A stretch of DNA of 64,000 bases, taken from Lachnospiraceae bacterium (lineage in GTDB: Bacteria; Bacillota_A; Clostridia; Lachnospirales; Lachnospiraceae). Shown one piece after another: positions 1 to 8,616 of this stretch. The notes under the pieces were generated by a model. The model had not been told where the DNA came from. It saw only the letters and a program-made list of their open reading frames with translations, and searched no databases. Position 1 is the stretch's first letter. Every line of letters starts with the position of its first letter. The translations under genes were made by a program, and so were the position numbers. The DNA lies in the NCBI GenBank assembly GCA_017516285.1, contig JAFXDD010000033.1, positions 59,822 through 123,821 on the forward strand. Direction: 5' to 3'.

Positions 1-1
1 A

Positions 2-388
2 GGATATTTGGTCTGTAGTAATCCTGTACTTCTTGAACGGATAGAAAGGCAGCTTCCGGAGTGGAATCTTTCTTCCTTTGCGCAGGCAGCAGGCTGTGTA
101 TGTGCAGCCCAGTCCGCATTTGTGGAAAAAACGGCAGAATATGTGAGAGAAGAACGACGATTTTTGTCAGAAAACCTGCGAAGACTGGGGCTTAAGGTGT
201 TCACCGGTAATGCAAATTTTATTCTGCTTTATAGTGAGCAGTTGTTATACGATTGTTTATTGGAGCAGGGAATATTAATCAGAGACTGTAGGAATTTTAG
301 AGGTTTGTCCCAAGGGTATTATCGTATTGCGGTAAAGAACCGAGAGGATAATGAGATGTTGTTGAAAGCGATAGGTGAAATATGTTGA
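2..388 (+). CDS. cobD: Threonine-phosphate decarboxylase, C-terminal part (5' cut by window)
   Basis: The reading frame is open from the first bases of the window, so the real start lies upstream and only about 128 C-terminal residues are present. It resembles the end of CobD, the PLP enzyme of aminotransferase fold I that decarboxylates L-threonine-O-3-phosphate to aminopropanol phosphate for the cobalamin nucleotide loop. The stretch around CSNPVLLERI followed by LPEWNLSSFAQAAG and a late YYRIAVKNREDNEMLL segment is typical of the family's small domain. The PLP lysine would lie upstream of the window. The TTG at 8 is not the start. The gene overlaps cbiC by 7 bases (ATG at 382, TGA at 386-388), which suggests translational coupling within the cobalamin operon. 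A histidinol-phosphate aminotransferase paralogue is a less likely alternative because of the context. Confidence 0.85.
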   Translation, partial: GYLVCSNPVLLERIERQLPEWNLSSFAQAAGCVCAAQSAFVEKTAEYVREERRFLSENLRRLGLKVFTGNANFILLYSEQLLYDCLLEQGILIRDCRNFRGLSQGYYRIAVKNREDNEMLLKAIGEIC

Positions 389-1023
389 GTAAAATAGAAC
401 ATTTGCTGCCGGAGGAAATTGAAAAGAGGAGTTTTGAGATTATTTCTGAAGAACTTGACAGGAGAGGTATCAAACTTCCGAAGGATGAGGAGATGGTTAC
501 GAAGAGAGTAATACATACCAGTGCAGACTTTGAGTATACACAGACACTTATGTATTCTAAAGATGCCGTAGCAGTTGCTAAAAAGTTGATTCTGGAAGGT
601 GCGGATATCGTAACAGATACGAATATGGCACTTTCCGGAATCAATAAAAGAAGCCTTGCGAAATTTGGGGGAGAGGCACATTGTTTCATGGCGGATGAAG
701 AGGTTGCGCGCTTGGCAAAGGAGCAGAAGACAACCCGTGCAGCTGTCAGTATGGAAAAGGCTGCAAAAATTCCGAAACCGGTCATTTTTGTCATCGGAAA
801 TGCTCCCACGGCTCTGATTCAATTGTATGAAATGATACAGCGGGGTAACTGGAAGCCGGCCTTTGTTATCGGTGTCCCGGTAGGGTTTGTCAATGTGGAA
901 GCAGCCAAGGAACTGATTATGGAAACGGATGTGCCGTACATTGTCAATCGTGGAAGAAAGGGCGGCAGCAATGTAGCGGCAGCTATTTGTAATGCCATTT
1001 TATATGAGCTTGGAAGGGAATAA
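382..1023 (+). CDS. cbiC: Cobalt-precorrin-8 methylmutase CbiC
   Basis: This 213-residue protein matches CbiC/CobH, which moves the methyl group from C11 to C12 of cobalt-precorrin-8 to give cobyrinic acid. The catalytic histidine is visible at about residue 45 in RVIHTSADFEY. The conserved segments TDTNMALSGIN, FVIGNAPTAL and GVPVGFVNVEAAKE follow in the usual order, and the C-terminal GRKGGSNVAAAICNAI is also typical. Length is normal. It overlaps the cobD stop by 7 bases and lies 28 bases before cbiD, so it is clearly part of the operon. It is a soluble cytoplasmic enzyme. Confidence 0.97.
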   Translation: MLSKIEHLLPEEIEKRSFEIISEELDRRGIKLPKDEEMVTKRVIHTSADFEYTQTLMYSKDAVAVAKKLILEGADIVTDTNMALSGINKRSLAKFGGEAHCFMADEEVARLAKEQKTTRAAVSMEKAAKIPKPVIFVIGNAPTALIQLYEMIQRGNWKPAFVIGVPVGFVNVEAAKELIMETDVPYIVNRGRKGGSNVAAAICNAILYELGRE

Positions 1024-1051
1024 CAGGAAAGTCTTAGCGAGGTGTTAAGAA

Positions 1052-2164
1052 ATGCGATATGGTTTTACCACGGGAAGCTGTGCAGCGGCTGCTTCAAAGG
1101 CAGCAGCCTACATGCTGTTAACCGGAAAGAAGAAAACAGAAATTACCATAGAAACACCCAAAGGAATTCTCTATACAGCACAAATTGTGGATATTGATCG
1201 TAAGGAAAATGAAGTCAGCTGTGCAGTAGAGAAAGACGGTGGGGATGATCCGGATATTACAACAGGAGCATTGATTTATGCCAAGGTATCTTTGGGTGAA
1301 AATAAGGAACAGCGGATTTATATTGATGGCGGAATTGGTGTAGGAAGAGTGACTAAGCCCGGTCTTGACCAACCGGTAGGTAATGCAGCAATTAATCATG
1401 TTCCGAGGGAAATGATAGAAAAGGAAGTGCTGCAGGTCTGCAGAATTACAGACTACACGGGAGGTTTGCGGGTTGAGATTTCAGTGCCGGAGGGAGCAAA
1501 GCTGGCAGAACATACCTTTAATCCTAGACTTGGAATTGTGGGTGGTATGTCTATATTGGGAACCAGCGGAATTGTGGAACCTATGAGTAATCAGGCAATA
1601 CTGGATACCATCAAGGTTGAGCTTAACCAGAGGAAAGCGCAGGGCTTTGATTATGTGGCAGTTACTCCGGGAAATTATGGCCTGGATTTCATGAAAAAGA
1701 CCTATGGATATGATTTGGACAAGAGTGTTAAATGCAGTAATTTTATCGGAGATACCATTGACATGGCAGTGGAATTGGGGTTTCAGAAAATGCTGCTTAC
1801 CGGTCATATTGGGAAGCTGATTAAGGTGGCCGGCGGAATTATGAATACCCATTCCAAAGAAGGTGATTGCAGAATGGAACTGCTGGCTGCATTTGCTGTG
1901 AAATGTGGTGTCAAAAACGAGCAAGTGTGCCGCATGTTAGATTGTGTTACCACTGAAGAAGCAGTACGGCTTTTGGAAGAATGCGGCAAATTGAATGCTG
2001 TAATGACATATGCCATGGAACGTATCTGTTATTATTTGAATAAGCGGGCAAAAGGAAAATTGCAAATTGATTGTATCATGTATGCAAATGAATTTGGAGA
2101 ATTAGCAAAGAGTAAGGAGGCTACAGAATGGTTTATTTTGTTGGCGCAGGAACAGGCGCAGTAG
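1052..2164 (+). CDS. cbiD: Cobalt-precorrin-5B C1-methyltransferase CbiD
   Basis: CbiD, 370 residues, catalyses the SAM-dependent C1 methylation of the anaerobic corrin pathway. The N-terminal signature RYGFTTGSCAAAASKAA (from residue 2) is diagnostic, followed by DGGDDPDITTGALIYA, GIGVGRVTKPGL and the late GHIGKLIKVAGGIMNTHS motif. The protein does not have the tetrapyrrole-methylase fold of CbiF or CbiH. The start is an ATG behind GCGAGGTG at about 1038-1045. Its last 37 bases overlap cbiF. The presence of CbiD and CbiG rather than CobG/CobF-type enzymes points to the oxygen-independent route, as expected for an anaerobe. Confidence 0.97.
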   Translation: MRYGFTTGSCAAAASKAAAYMLLTGKKKTEITIETPKGILYTAQIVDIDRKENEVSCAVEKDGGDDPDITTGALIYAKVSLGENKEQRIYIDGGIGVGRVTKPGLDQPVGNAAINHVPREMIEKEVLQVCRITDYTGGLRVEISVPEGAKLAEHTFNPRLGIVGGMSILGTSGIVEPMSNQAILDTIKVELNQRKAQGFDYVAVTPGNYGLDFMKKTYGYDLDKSVKCSNFIGDTIDMAVELGFQKMLLTGHIGKLIKVAGGIMNTHSKEGDCRMELLAAFAVKCGVKNEQVCRMLDCVTTEEAVRLLEECGKLNAVMTYAMERICYYLNKRAKGKLQIDCIMYANEFGELAKSKEATEWFILLAQEQAQ

Positions 2165-2889
2165 ATTTGATAACGGTGAGGGGAATGCGTATGTTGGAAC
2201 AGGCAGACATCGTTATTTATGCCGGTTCTTTGGTCAATCCGGAGTTGTTGAACTATGCGAAAGAAGGCTGTGAGTTTCATAATAGTGCAAAGCTAACTTT
2301 GGACGAAGTGATTGAGATTATGCGACAGGGGGAAGCAGAGGCAAAAACAATCGTCAGACTTCACACAGGTGAGCCAAGCATTTACGGTGCTGTCCGAGAG
2401 CAAATGGATGAATTGGACAAGCATGGAATTTCTTATGAAAGCTGTCCGGGAGTCAGTGCCTGCTTTGGAGCTGCGGCGTCCCTGAATTTGGAGTATACAT
2501 TACCGGAGGTATCGCAATCTCTAATTATTACCAGAATGGAAGGAAGAACCAAAGTTCCGCCAAAGGAGAGTATCGAAAGCTTTGCCGCACATCAGGCATC
2601 CATGGCAATTTATTTAAGTACGGGAATGATGGGGGAATTAAGCGAAAGGTTAATTGCCGGAGGATACCATCATGAAACACCGGCTGCAATTGTTTATAAA
2701 GCGATCTGGCCGGATGAGGAAGCCTATGTATGTACTGTCGGTACTTTGCAGGAGACAGCAGCAGCCCATGGTATTACAAAGCTGGCAGTAGTTCTTGTGG
2801 GTGAAGTAATTACACATCAAAATTATAGAAAATCAAGGCTGTACGCACCTGATTTTTCTACAGAGTTCAGACAGGCGAAGGAAGTGTAA
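2128..2889 (+). CDS. cbiF: Cobalt-precorrin-4 C11-methyltransferase CbiF
   Basis: This 253-residue protein belongs to the tetrapyrrole (corrin/porphyrin) methylase family. The N-terminal SAM-binding segment FVGAGTGAVDLITVRG (residues 4-19), the YAGSLVNPELL element and the LHTGEPSIYGAVREQMD segment are those of CbiF/CobM. It methylates C11 of cobalt-precorrin-4 with SAM. The ATG is preceded by AAGGAGG (2115-2121) inside the cbiD coding region, so the 37-base overlap appears real. The next gene, cbiG, begins one base after its stop. Confidence 0.96.
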   Translation: MVYFVGAGTGAVDLITVRGMRMLEQADIVIYAGSLVNPELLNYAKEGCEFHNSAKLTLDEVIEIMRQGEAEAKTIVRLHTGEPSIYGAVREQMDELDKHGISYESCPGVSACFGAAASLNLEYTLPEVSQSLIITRMEGRTKVPPKESIESFAAHQASMAIYLSTGMMGELSERLIAGGYHHETPAAIVYKAIWPDEEAYVCTVGTLQETAAAHGITKLAVVLVGEVITHQNYRKSRLYAPDFSTEFRQAKEV

Positions 2890-2890
2890 T

Positions 2891-3979
2891 ATGAATTTAA
2901 GTATTATCAGCTTTACAAAAAACGGAATGCTTCTTTCTGAAAGAGTTGCGAACCAAATGGCTGAAGCGGAAATTATATTATTTACCAAATGCAGTGAGGC
3001 TTCGTTGGTGGTAAGTGACAGTGAAGATACTGTTCACAAAAAACGTCCCGTGTTTGTGGAAGAACGTATTGGTGAGTGGGCGAGAACCCAGATGGAAGCC
3101 AAAAACGCATTGCTTTTTATTGGTGCCTGTGGGATTGCAGTCAGAGCAATTGCATCAAGTGTTATAGATAAGCTCCAGGACAGTCCGGTTCTGGTTATGG
3201 ATGAAAAAGGGGAATACATAATTCCTATTCTTTCTGGGCATGTGGGTGGTGGAAATGAAATTGCTCGCCTTATTGCAGGTAAGACAGGAGCTGTACCAGT
3301 CATTACTACAGCAACAGATATTAACGGTAAATTTGCAGTGGATTTATTTGCAAAAAAGAATGGATTACATATCGTGAACAAAGCAGGAATTGCAAAGGTT
3401 TCCTCCAAGATACTGGCAGGGAAGACTATTACCATATCCATAGAATCAGGACATATCGGTAAAAACTGTAAGCTTCCGCAGGGTATACAAAGGATAGCTT
3501 ATCCACCCGAGCAATTTGCTGAAATCGTTGTAACTACAGAAGAAAGAAGCTTTGATGCGGACATTTTGCTGAAACCAAGGGAATATATCATAGGTTTGGG
3601 ATGCAGAAGAGGGAAGGAAGCTGAAAAAATTGAGGCTCTGATAGAGAAAAGTATGAAGGAGCTTGGGATTTCATCAGAACAAATTTTGGCAATAACCTCA
3701 ATAGAGAAAAAGAAGGATGAGCAAGCCTTCCTTGTATGGAGCAGAAAAAACAATGTACCTTTTATTACCTATACGTCTGAACAACTACAGCAGGTAGAGG
3801 GTACCTTTCATCATTCCTCCTTTGTAAGGGATAAAGTGGGTGTTGATAATGTTTGTGAACGGGCGGCTTTAAAAGCATGTCAGTTTGGTGGAAAATTGGT
3901 TTACGAAAAGCATGCTGAGGATGGTATGACTATAGCTATTGCAAAAAGAGAATGGAGTGTGGTATTTGATGAAGAATAA
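2891..3979 (+). CDS. cbiG: Cobalt-precorrin-5A hydrolase CbiG
   Basis: CbiG opens the delta-lactone ring of cobalt-precorrin-5A and releases acetaldehyde, a step special to the anaerobic pathway. The protein has 362 residues. The N-terminal part (about residues 1-120) contains LLFIGACGIAVRAIA, the middle part contains the signature PILSGHVGGGNEIARLIA, and the C-terminal domain (from about residue 230) has YIIGLGCRRGKEAEKIEALI. This matches the usual CbiG_N, CbiG_mid and CobE/GbiG C-terminal order. The start follows GGCGAAGGAAGTG with one base between the cbiF stop and its ATG. Confidence 0.95.
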   Translation: MNLSIISFTKNGMLLSERVANQMAEAEIILFTKCSEASLVVSDSEDTVHKKRPVFVEERIGEWARTQMEAKNALLFIGACGIAVRAIASSVIDKLQDSPVLVMDEKGEYIIPILSGHVGGGNEIARLIAGKTGAVPVITTATDINGKFAVDLFAKKNGLHIVNKAGIAKVSSKILAGKTITISIESGHIGKNCKLPQGIQRIAYPPEQFAEIVVTTEERSFDADILLKPREYIIGLGCRRGKEAEKIEALIEKSMKELGISSEQILAITSIEKKKDEQAFLVWSRKNNVPFITYTSEQLQQVEGTFHHSSFVRDKVGVDNVCERAALKACQFGGKLVYEKHAEDGMTIAIAKREWSVVFDEE

Positions 3980-4730
3980 AATCTATGTCATAGGAATGGG
4001 ACCGGGAAAAGAAGAAATGATGACACTGGAAGCAATCCGGGCTTTGGAACAGTCTGATGTTATTATTGGCTATACAGTTTATATCAAGCTATTAGGGGAG
4101 CGATTTACCGGAAAAGAGTTCCTGTCTACACCTATGCGTCGGGAAACGGAACGTTGTGAGCTCTGCTTTGAAGAAGCTGCCAAAGGAAAGCAGGTAGCGT
4201 TGATATGTAGTGGTGATGCCGGTATTTATGGTATGGCATCTCTGATGTATGAAGTCGGAAAGAAATATCCGGAAACCGAGCTGGTAATAATACCGGGTAT
4301 TACAGCGGCAAGCAGCGGAGCAGCAGTTTTAGGCGCTCCTTTAAATCATGATTTCTGTGTAATCAGTTTAAGTGATTTGTTGACACCGTGGGAGAAGATA
4401 GAGAAGAGACTGACTGCCGCTGCGGAAGGGGATTTTGCAATTGCCATTTACAATCCTTCCAGCCATAAGAGAAAAGACTATTTGATGAGGGCCTGTGACA
4501 TTTTACTGCGTAGTATCGAGGAAGAGAGAGCCTGTGGCTACGTAGAAAATATCGGAAGGGAAGGCACCAGGGTGGTGACATGTACCTTGAAGGAATTACG
4601 AGAAGCACAGGTTAACATGTTTACTACAGTATTTGTAGGAAACTCAGGTTCTGAAATCGTAAACGGAAAACTGATTACAAAACGAGGTTATCAAATTGAA
4701 AGAGATACTGATATTTGCGGGAACAACTGA
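3969..4730 (+). CDS. cbiH: Cobalt-precorrin-3B C17-methyltransferase CbiH
   Basis: CbiH methylates C17 and contracts the ring of cobalt-precorrin-3. The tetrapyrrole-methylase start VIGMGPGKEEMMTLEA and the later ICSGDAGIYGMASLMYE and IYNPSSHKRKDYLMRA segments are family hallmarks. I chose the ATG at 3969, giving 253 residues that begin MKNKIYVIGMGPG; a longer frame from 3939 would add an unlikely tail. The start lies inside cbiG (11-base overlap). It is followed by the CbiJ-E-T fusion, which overlaps its last 35 bases. Confidence 0.95.
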   Translation: MKNKIYVIGMGPGKEEMMTLEAIRALEQSDVIIGYTVYIKLLGERFTGKEFLSTPMRRETERCELCFEEAAKGKQVALICSGDAGIYGMASLMYEVGKKYPETELVIIPGITAASSGAAVLGAPLNHDFCVISLSDLLTPWEKIEKRLTAAAEGDFAIAIYNPSSHKRKDYLMRACDILLRSIEEERACGYVENIGREGTRVVTCTLKELREAQVNMFTTVFVGNSGSEIVNGKLITKRGYQIERDTDICGNN

Positions 4731-6720
4731 AGGAAGGGAACTCTCTGAATGTCTGGCATCAGCCGGAATAGCTCATACCATCTGCGTTGCAACAGAATAT
4801 GGGGAAATTGTCCTGAAGGAACATCCCTTGACAAGCGTACATTGTGGGAGAATGAACCCGGAAGAGATGAAAGCGTATATCGCTGAGGGGAATTTTGCTG
4901 CAGTGGTAGATGCCACCCATCCTTACGCAGAGGTAATTACGGAAAATATAAAAGCGGCAGTGCAGGGAATGGACATTCCTTATTTTCGGTTAAAACGGGA
5001 AACCGATACAGATGGTACAGGCGGAAAAATAAGCTGTTTTGATACCAACGAAGCCTGCGCAGAAGCTTTGGAAGCTGTAGAGGGGAATATATTGCTTACT
5101 ACCGGCAGTAAGGAGCTGGCAAAATATTGTGTGTCTGAAAATGTAAGGAACAGGCTTTATGTAAGGGTATTACCGGGTATTGAGAGCATTACACTTTGCA
5201 TGGAGCAGGGAATAGGCGGCAGACATATTCTTGCCTTGCAGGGACCGTTTACCACAGAGATGAATGAGGCAATGATTCGCCAATATCAGATAAAATGTCT
5301 GGTAACGAAGGCAAGCGGTAAAACCAGTGGATATGGGGAAAAGCTGGAAGCGGCAGAACGGGCAGGCATTCCGGTGTATGTGATTGGACAGCCTCAAAAG
5401 GACGAAGGCTACTCCTTCCGTGAAGTTTGTCGTAAGTTAGAAGTTGTCTGTGGTAGGAGAATCAAACAGAATAATAAGTTGGAGATTGTATTGGCAGGTA
5501 TCGGAATGGGCAGCAGAAACAGCCTGACAAAGGAAGTGAGCCGGGCAATAGAAGATGCAGACATTTTGCTGGGAGCTGAGCGGATGCTTACGAATTATCG
5601 GCCGAGATTGGAAAAAAAGCCTTTTTATAAGGCGGAGCAGATTATTCTTTATTTGAAGGAAGTGCAGGAGAAAGAATTTGCGTTGAAAACCGGAAAAGTG
5701 GTTGTTCTTTTTTCGGGGGACAGCGGATTTTATAGCGGTTGTCAGGCTTTGTATAAGGCATTGCAGGAGGAAGTGGCAGCCGGAGCATTGGATGCCACTG
5801 TGCGCATAATGCCGGGAATCTCCTCGATTGCGTACCTTTCCGCATGCATCGGAGAGAGCTATCACGATGCTGCGGTATGCAGCATGCACGGCAAAAGACT
5901 GACCAATCTGGTTCGCAGAATTAAAAGGGAAAAGAAAACTTTTATGCTTATGTCCGGTGCAAAGGATGTAAATAAACTGGGTAAGCTTTTGTCAGAGGCA
6001 GAATTGACTGAATGCGAAATTATGGTAGGATATCAGTTGTCTTATCCTGAGCAGGAGATTATATCACTTACTCCTGAGGAATGTTGCAAAATTAGCAAAG
6101 AGGGATTATATACTTGTTGTATTAAGAATCCATATGCAAAAAATAAGGAGCTGACACATGGAATTGCTGATGGGGAGTTTATCCGTGATAAAGTGCCTAT
6201 GACCAAGGAAGAAGTACGGGAAATCAGTATTTGTAAATTGAAGTTACATAAGGATGCTGTTGTGTATGATATCGGAAGCGGAACGGGTTCTATTGCGGTA
6301 GAAATTGCAGGTTTGTCAGATGATATTCAGGTATTTGCAATTGAGCGAAAAGAAGAGGCGATTTCCCTGATAGAAAAAAATAAAGAGAAGTTTAAACTTC
6401 AAAATATATCTGTGGTTAAAGCAGAAGCACCTGCCGGTATGGACGAGTTGCCGGTTCCTACCCATGCCTTTATAGGAGGAAGCAGCGGCAGGATGAAGGC
6501 AATTCTGGATGTCTTGTATCAGAAAAATTCTAAGATGCGAGTTGTTATTAATGCAATCAGTATGGAAACTATTTGTGAAATCAGAGAAGTATTAGCTTTG
6601 TATCCGATAGAAAATGAAGAGATTGTACAGGTACAGGTCAGCAGGTCAAAGAAAGCCGGACAGTATCATTTGATGCAGGCAGAGAATCCGGTCTGGATAT
6701 GTGTATTTGACTTCCGGTAG
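4696..6720 (+). CDS. cbiJET: CbiJ-CbiE-CbiT fusion: precorrin-6A reductase / C5,C15-methyltransferase / decarboxylase
   Basis: A single 674-residue frame carries three successive cobalamin enzymes. Residues 1 to about 250 are CbiJ/CobK, the reductase of cobalt-precorrin-6A (ILIFAGTTEGRELSE at the start and VVDATHPYAEVITEN near 70-85). From about residue 260 a CbiE tetrapyrrole methylase begins (VLAGIGMGSRNSLTKEV, then VLFSGDSGFYSGCQALY). From about residue 490 comes CbiT, with the SAM motif VYDIGSGTGSIAVEIAG near 520 and FIGGSSGRMKAILDVL. CbiE and CbiT together carry out C5/C15 methylation and decarboxylation. The start is a TTG at 4696 behind GAGG at 4685-4688; the first ATG in frame is too late for a complete CbiJ domain. 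No frameshift is seen, so the fusion is real in this sequence. Confidence 0.95.
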   Translation: MKEILIFAGTTEGRELSECLASAGIAHTICVATEYGEIVLKEHPLTSVHCGRMNPEEMKAYIAEGNFAAVVDATHPYAEVITENIKAAVQGMDIPYFRLKRETDTDGTGGKISCFDTNEACAEALEAVEGNILLTTGSKELAKYCVSENVRNRLYVRVLPGIESITLCMEQGIGGRHILALQGPFTTEMNEAMIRQYQIKCLVTKASGKTSGYGEKLEAAERAGIPVYVIGQPQKDEGYSFREVCRKLEVVCGRRIKQNNKLEIVLAGIGMGSRNSLTKEVSRAIEDADILLGAERMLTNYRPRLEKKPFYKAEQIILYLKEVQEKEFALKTGKVVVLFSGDSGFYSGCQALYKALQEEVAAGALDATVRIMPGISSIAYLSACIGESYHDAAVCSMHGKRLTNLVRRIKREKKTFMLMSGAKDVNKLGKLLSEAELTECEIMVGYQLSYPEQEIISLTPEECCKISKEGLYTCCIKNPYAKNKELTHGIADGEFIRDKVPMTKEEVREISICKLKLHKDAVVYDIGSGTGSIAVEIAGLSDDIQVFAIERKEEAISLIEKNKEKFKLQNISVVKAEAPAGMDELPVPTHAFIGGSSGRMKAILDVLYQKNSKMRVVINAISMETICEIREVLALYPIENEEIVQVQVSRSKKAGQYHLMQAENPVWICVFDFR

Positions 6721-6772
6721 TTCGGTCTTGCGGACAATACCCGAAATAACGGATAGAAATAGTGGTGAAGAA

Positions 6773-8146
6773 ATGAAAGTTAAACGAGTTATGCTTGCTG
6801 CGCCCAAAAGCGGAAGCGGAAAAACTACAATTACCTGCGCTTTGCTGCAGGCCCTGAAAAATAATGGGCAGCAGGTGGTTTCTTATAAATGTGGGCCGGA
6901 CTATATTGATCCTATGTTTCATAAGAAAGTGATTGATATTCCTTCCAAAAATCTGGATACTTTTTTTACGGATGAGGAAGAAACAAAAGCGCTATTTTTG
7001 AAGAATAGGACAGAAGCGGATTTTGCGGTTCTGGAAGGTGTCATGGGTTTGTTTGATGGTTTAGGCGGTATTCGGGAAGAGGGTTCCTCCTATCATTTGG
7101 CTAAAGTGACCAAAACTCCAATTATTCTTGTGGTGGATGCGAAAGGAATGGGGCGATCTGTAATCCCTTTAATTGCCGGATTTCTGGTATATGATAAGGA
7201 ACAGCTGATTAAAGGAGTTATTTTAAACAGAATGTCAAAGTCCTATTATGAAATAATAAAGCCTTTGGCAGAAGAGGAATTGCCAATTCCTGTAGTAGGC
7301 TATTTCCCGGAATATAAAGAGTTTCACATTGAAAGCAGGCACTTGGGATTGACCATGCCGGATGAAATAGAGAATATAAAGGAACAACTGCAAAAGGTAT
7401 CTAAAGAATTTGAGAAAACGGTTTCTGTGGAAAAAATTACAAAAATAGCAGAGCAGGCAGAGGAGCTGACTTGTAATTTGGGACAGACGGAAATTACAGC
7501 TAGTTTTGACAGCCCAGTGATTGCTGTGGCAAAGGATGAAGCCTTTTGTTTTTATTATGAGGATAATCTCCTAATGTTGCAGGAGATGGGAGCAAAAATT
7601 AAATATTTTTCACCTTTTCATGATAAGGAATTACCGGACGGCTGTAGCGGACTTCTTATTGGAGGCGGATATCCGGAATTATATGCAAAAGAACTTGCTG
7701 AAAATGTACAGATGCTGGCAAATATAAAGAGTGCAATAGATACCGGAATGCCTGTAGTAGCTGAGTGCGGCGGTTTTATGTATTTACATTCTGCGATTGT
7801 GGATAAAACAGGTGACGGTTTCTCAATGGTCGACGTACTTCCGGGGATATGTCACTATACAGGCAAGCTGGTCCGCTTTGGATATATTGAGATGGAGGAA
7901 AAACAGAGCCATTTTCTACCGAAGGGAGAAAGAATACGTGGGCATGAATTTCATCATTTTGACAGTACCGATAACGGTAATGATTGTTTGGCAATTAAAC
8001 CTGTGACAGAAAGAAGTTATTCCTGCGTAATGGCAGGAGAGAATTACTGGCTTGGTTTTCCACATCTTTATTATCCTTCTAATCCGGTATTTGCTCAGAA
8101 TTTTGTGGAGAAAGCAAGAAAATATATGGAAAGAATGGGAGCCTAA
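6773..8146 (+). CDS. cbiA: Cobyrinate a,c-diamide synthase CbiA
   Basis: CbiA uses ATP and glutamine to amidate the a and c side chains of cobyrinate. The 457-residue protein begins MKVKRVMLAAPKSGSGKTT, a DTBS-like P-loop at residues 10-19. The C-terminal glutaminase domain shows the nucleophilic cysteine in VVAECGGFMYLHS near residue 330 and the late GHEFHHFDS histidines. I chose the ATG at 6773; a longer frame from 6701 is open but adds non-family residues. It lies 52 bases after the CbiJ-E-T fusion and 4 bases before the next small gene. The missing cbi/cob genes (cbiL, cbiK, cbiP, cbiB, cobU, cobS) must lie outside the window if present. Confidence 0.96.
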   Translation: MKVKRVMLAAPKSGSGKTTITCALLQALKNNGQQVVSYKCGPDYIDPMFHKKVIDIPSKNLDTFFTDEEETKALFLKNRTEADFAVLEGVMGLFDGLGGIREEGSSYHLAKVTKTPIILVVDAKGMGRSVIPLIAGFLVYDKEQLIKGVILNRMSKSYYEIIKPLAEEELPIPVVGYFPEYKEFHIESRHLGLTMPDEIENIKEQLQKVSKEFEKTVSVEKITKIAEQAEELTCNLGQTEITASFDSPVIAVAKDEAFCFYYEDNLLMLQEMGAKIKYFSPFHDKELPDGCSGLLIGGGYPELYAKELAENVQMLANIKSAIDTGMPVVAECGGFMYLHSAIVDKTGDGFSMVDVLPGICHYTGKLVRFGYIEMEEKQSHFLPKGERIRGHEFHHFDSTDNGNDCLAIKPVTERSYSCVMAGENYWLGFPHLYYPSNPVFAQNFVEKARKYMERMGA

Positions 8147-8150
8147 ATTT

Positions 8151-8387
8151 ATGGAAAATTCATATCGTTTTTTTGAAAATAATCAGTGTAAATATTTTCC
8201 GTGTCACAAGGGTTTGAACGAGTTTAATTGTTTGTTCTGTTATTGTCCTTTATACAATAAAGAAAACTGCCCGGGAAATCCGAGATATTTGGAAAAAGAG
8301 GGGAAAGTGATTAAGGTATGTACAAACTGCACTTTCCCCCATCAGCCGGAGAATTATGACATAATAATGAAGATTTTAAAGGGATAG
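8151..8387 (+). CDS. Small eight-cysteine protein of the cobalamin operon
   Basis: This 78-residue protein starts at ATG 8151, four bases after the cbiA stop. Eight cysteines stand at positions 13, 18, 27, 30, 32, 40, 57 and 60 in the pattern C-x4-C-x8-C-x2-C-x-C-x7-C-x16-C-x2-C, which suggests a metal site or iron-sulfur cluster. It resembles the cysteine-rich small domain family (PF04071) often found near or fused to cobalamin genes. No signal peptide or membrane segment is present. The function is unknown; a role in cobalt or redox handling for corrin synthesis is an inference from context only. It appears to be the last gene of the operon. Confidence 0.85.
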   Translation: MENSYRFFENNQCKYFPCHKGLNEFNCLFCYCPLYNKENCPGNPRYLEKEGKVIKVCTNCTFPHQPENYDIIMKILKG

Positions 8388-8417
8388 ATAGCAGGTAGCT
8401 TTTCTAATAAATACCGG

Positions 8418-8615
8418 CTATTCTCGTCCCAATAAATAATCCAAAGATACTCCATAAAAATCCGCAAGCTTACACAGATTTTCAATAGACGGAGCATATC
8501 TGCCGGTTTCATAAGCAGATAGTGCACCCATAGAAATACCTGTTTGTAAATAAAGCGCTTGTAAAGTCATATTACGCTCTTTTCTCAGCTTATATAGTCT
8601 TTTGGGTAATAACAT
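8418..8615 (-). CDS. Minimal XRE-family transcriptional regulator
   Basis: The 65-residue protein is a single helix-turn-helix domain of the Cro/C1 (XRE) type. The segment RLYKLRKERNMTLQALYLQT followed by GISMGALSAYETGRYAPS and IENLCKLADFYGVSLDYLLG is the complete family domain, with nothing after it. Such minimal regulators bind DNA as dimers. The ATG at 8615 is preceded on its own strand by AGGAGG with 6 bases between, and this AGGAGG is in the 3' arm of a strong hairpin (8617-8671). It lies downstream of the nicotinate phosphoribosyltransferase gene on the same strand. Targets are unknown. Confidence 0.9.
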   Translation of the reverse strand: MLLPKRLYKLRKERNMTLQALYLQTGISMGALSAYETGRYAPSIENLCKLADFYGVSLDYLLGRE

Positions 8616-8616
8616 A

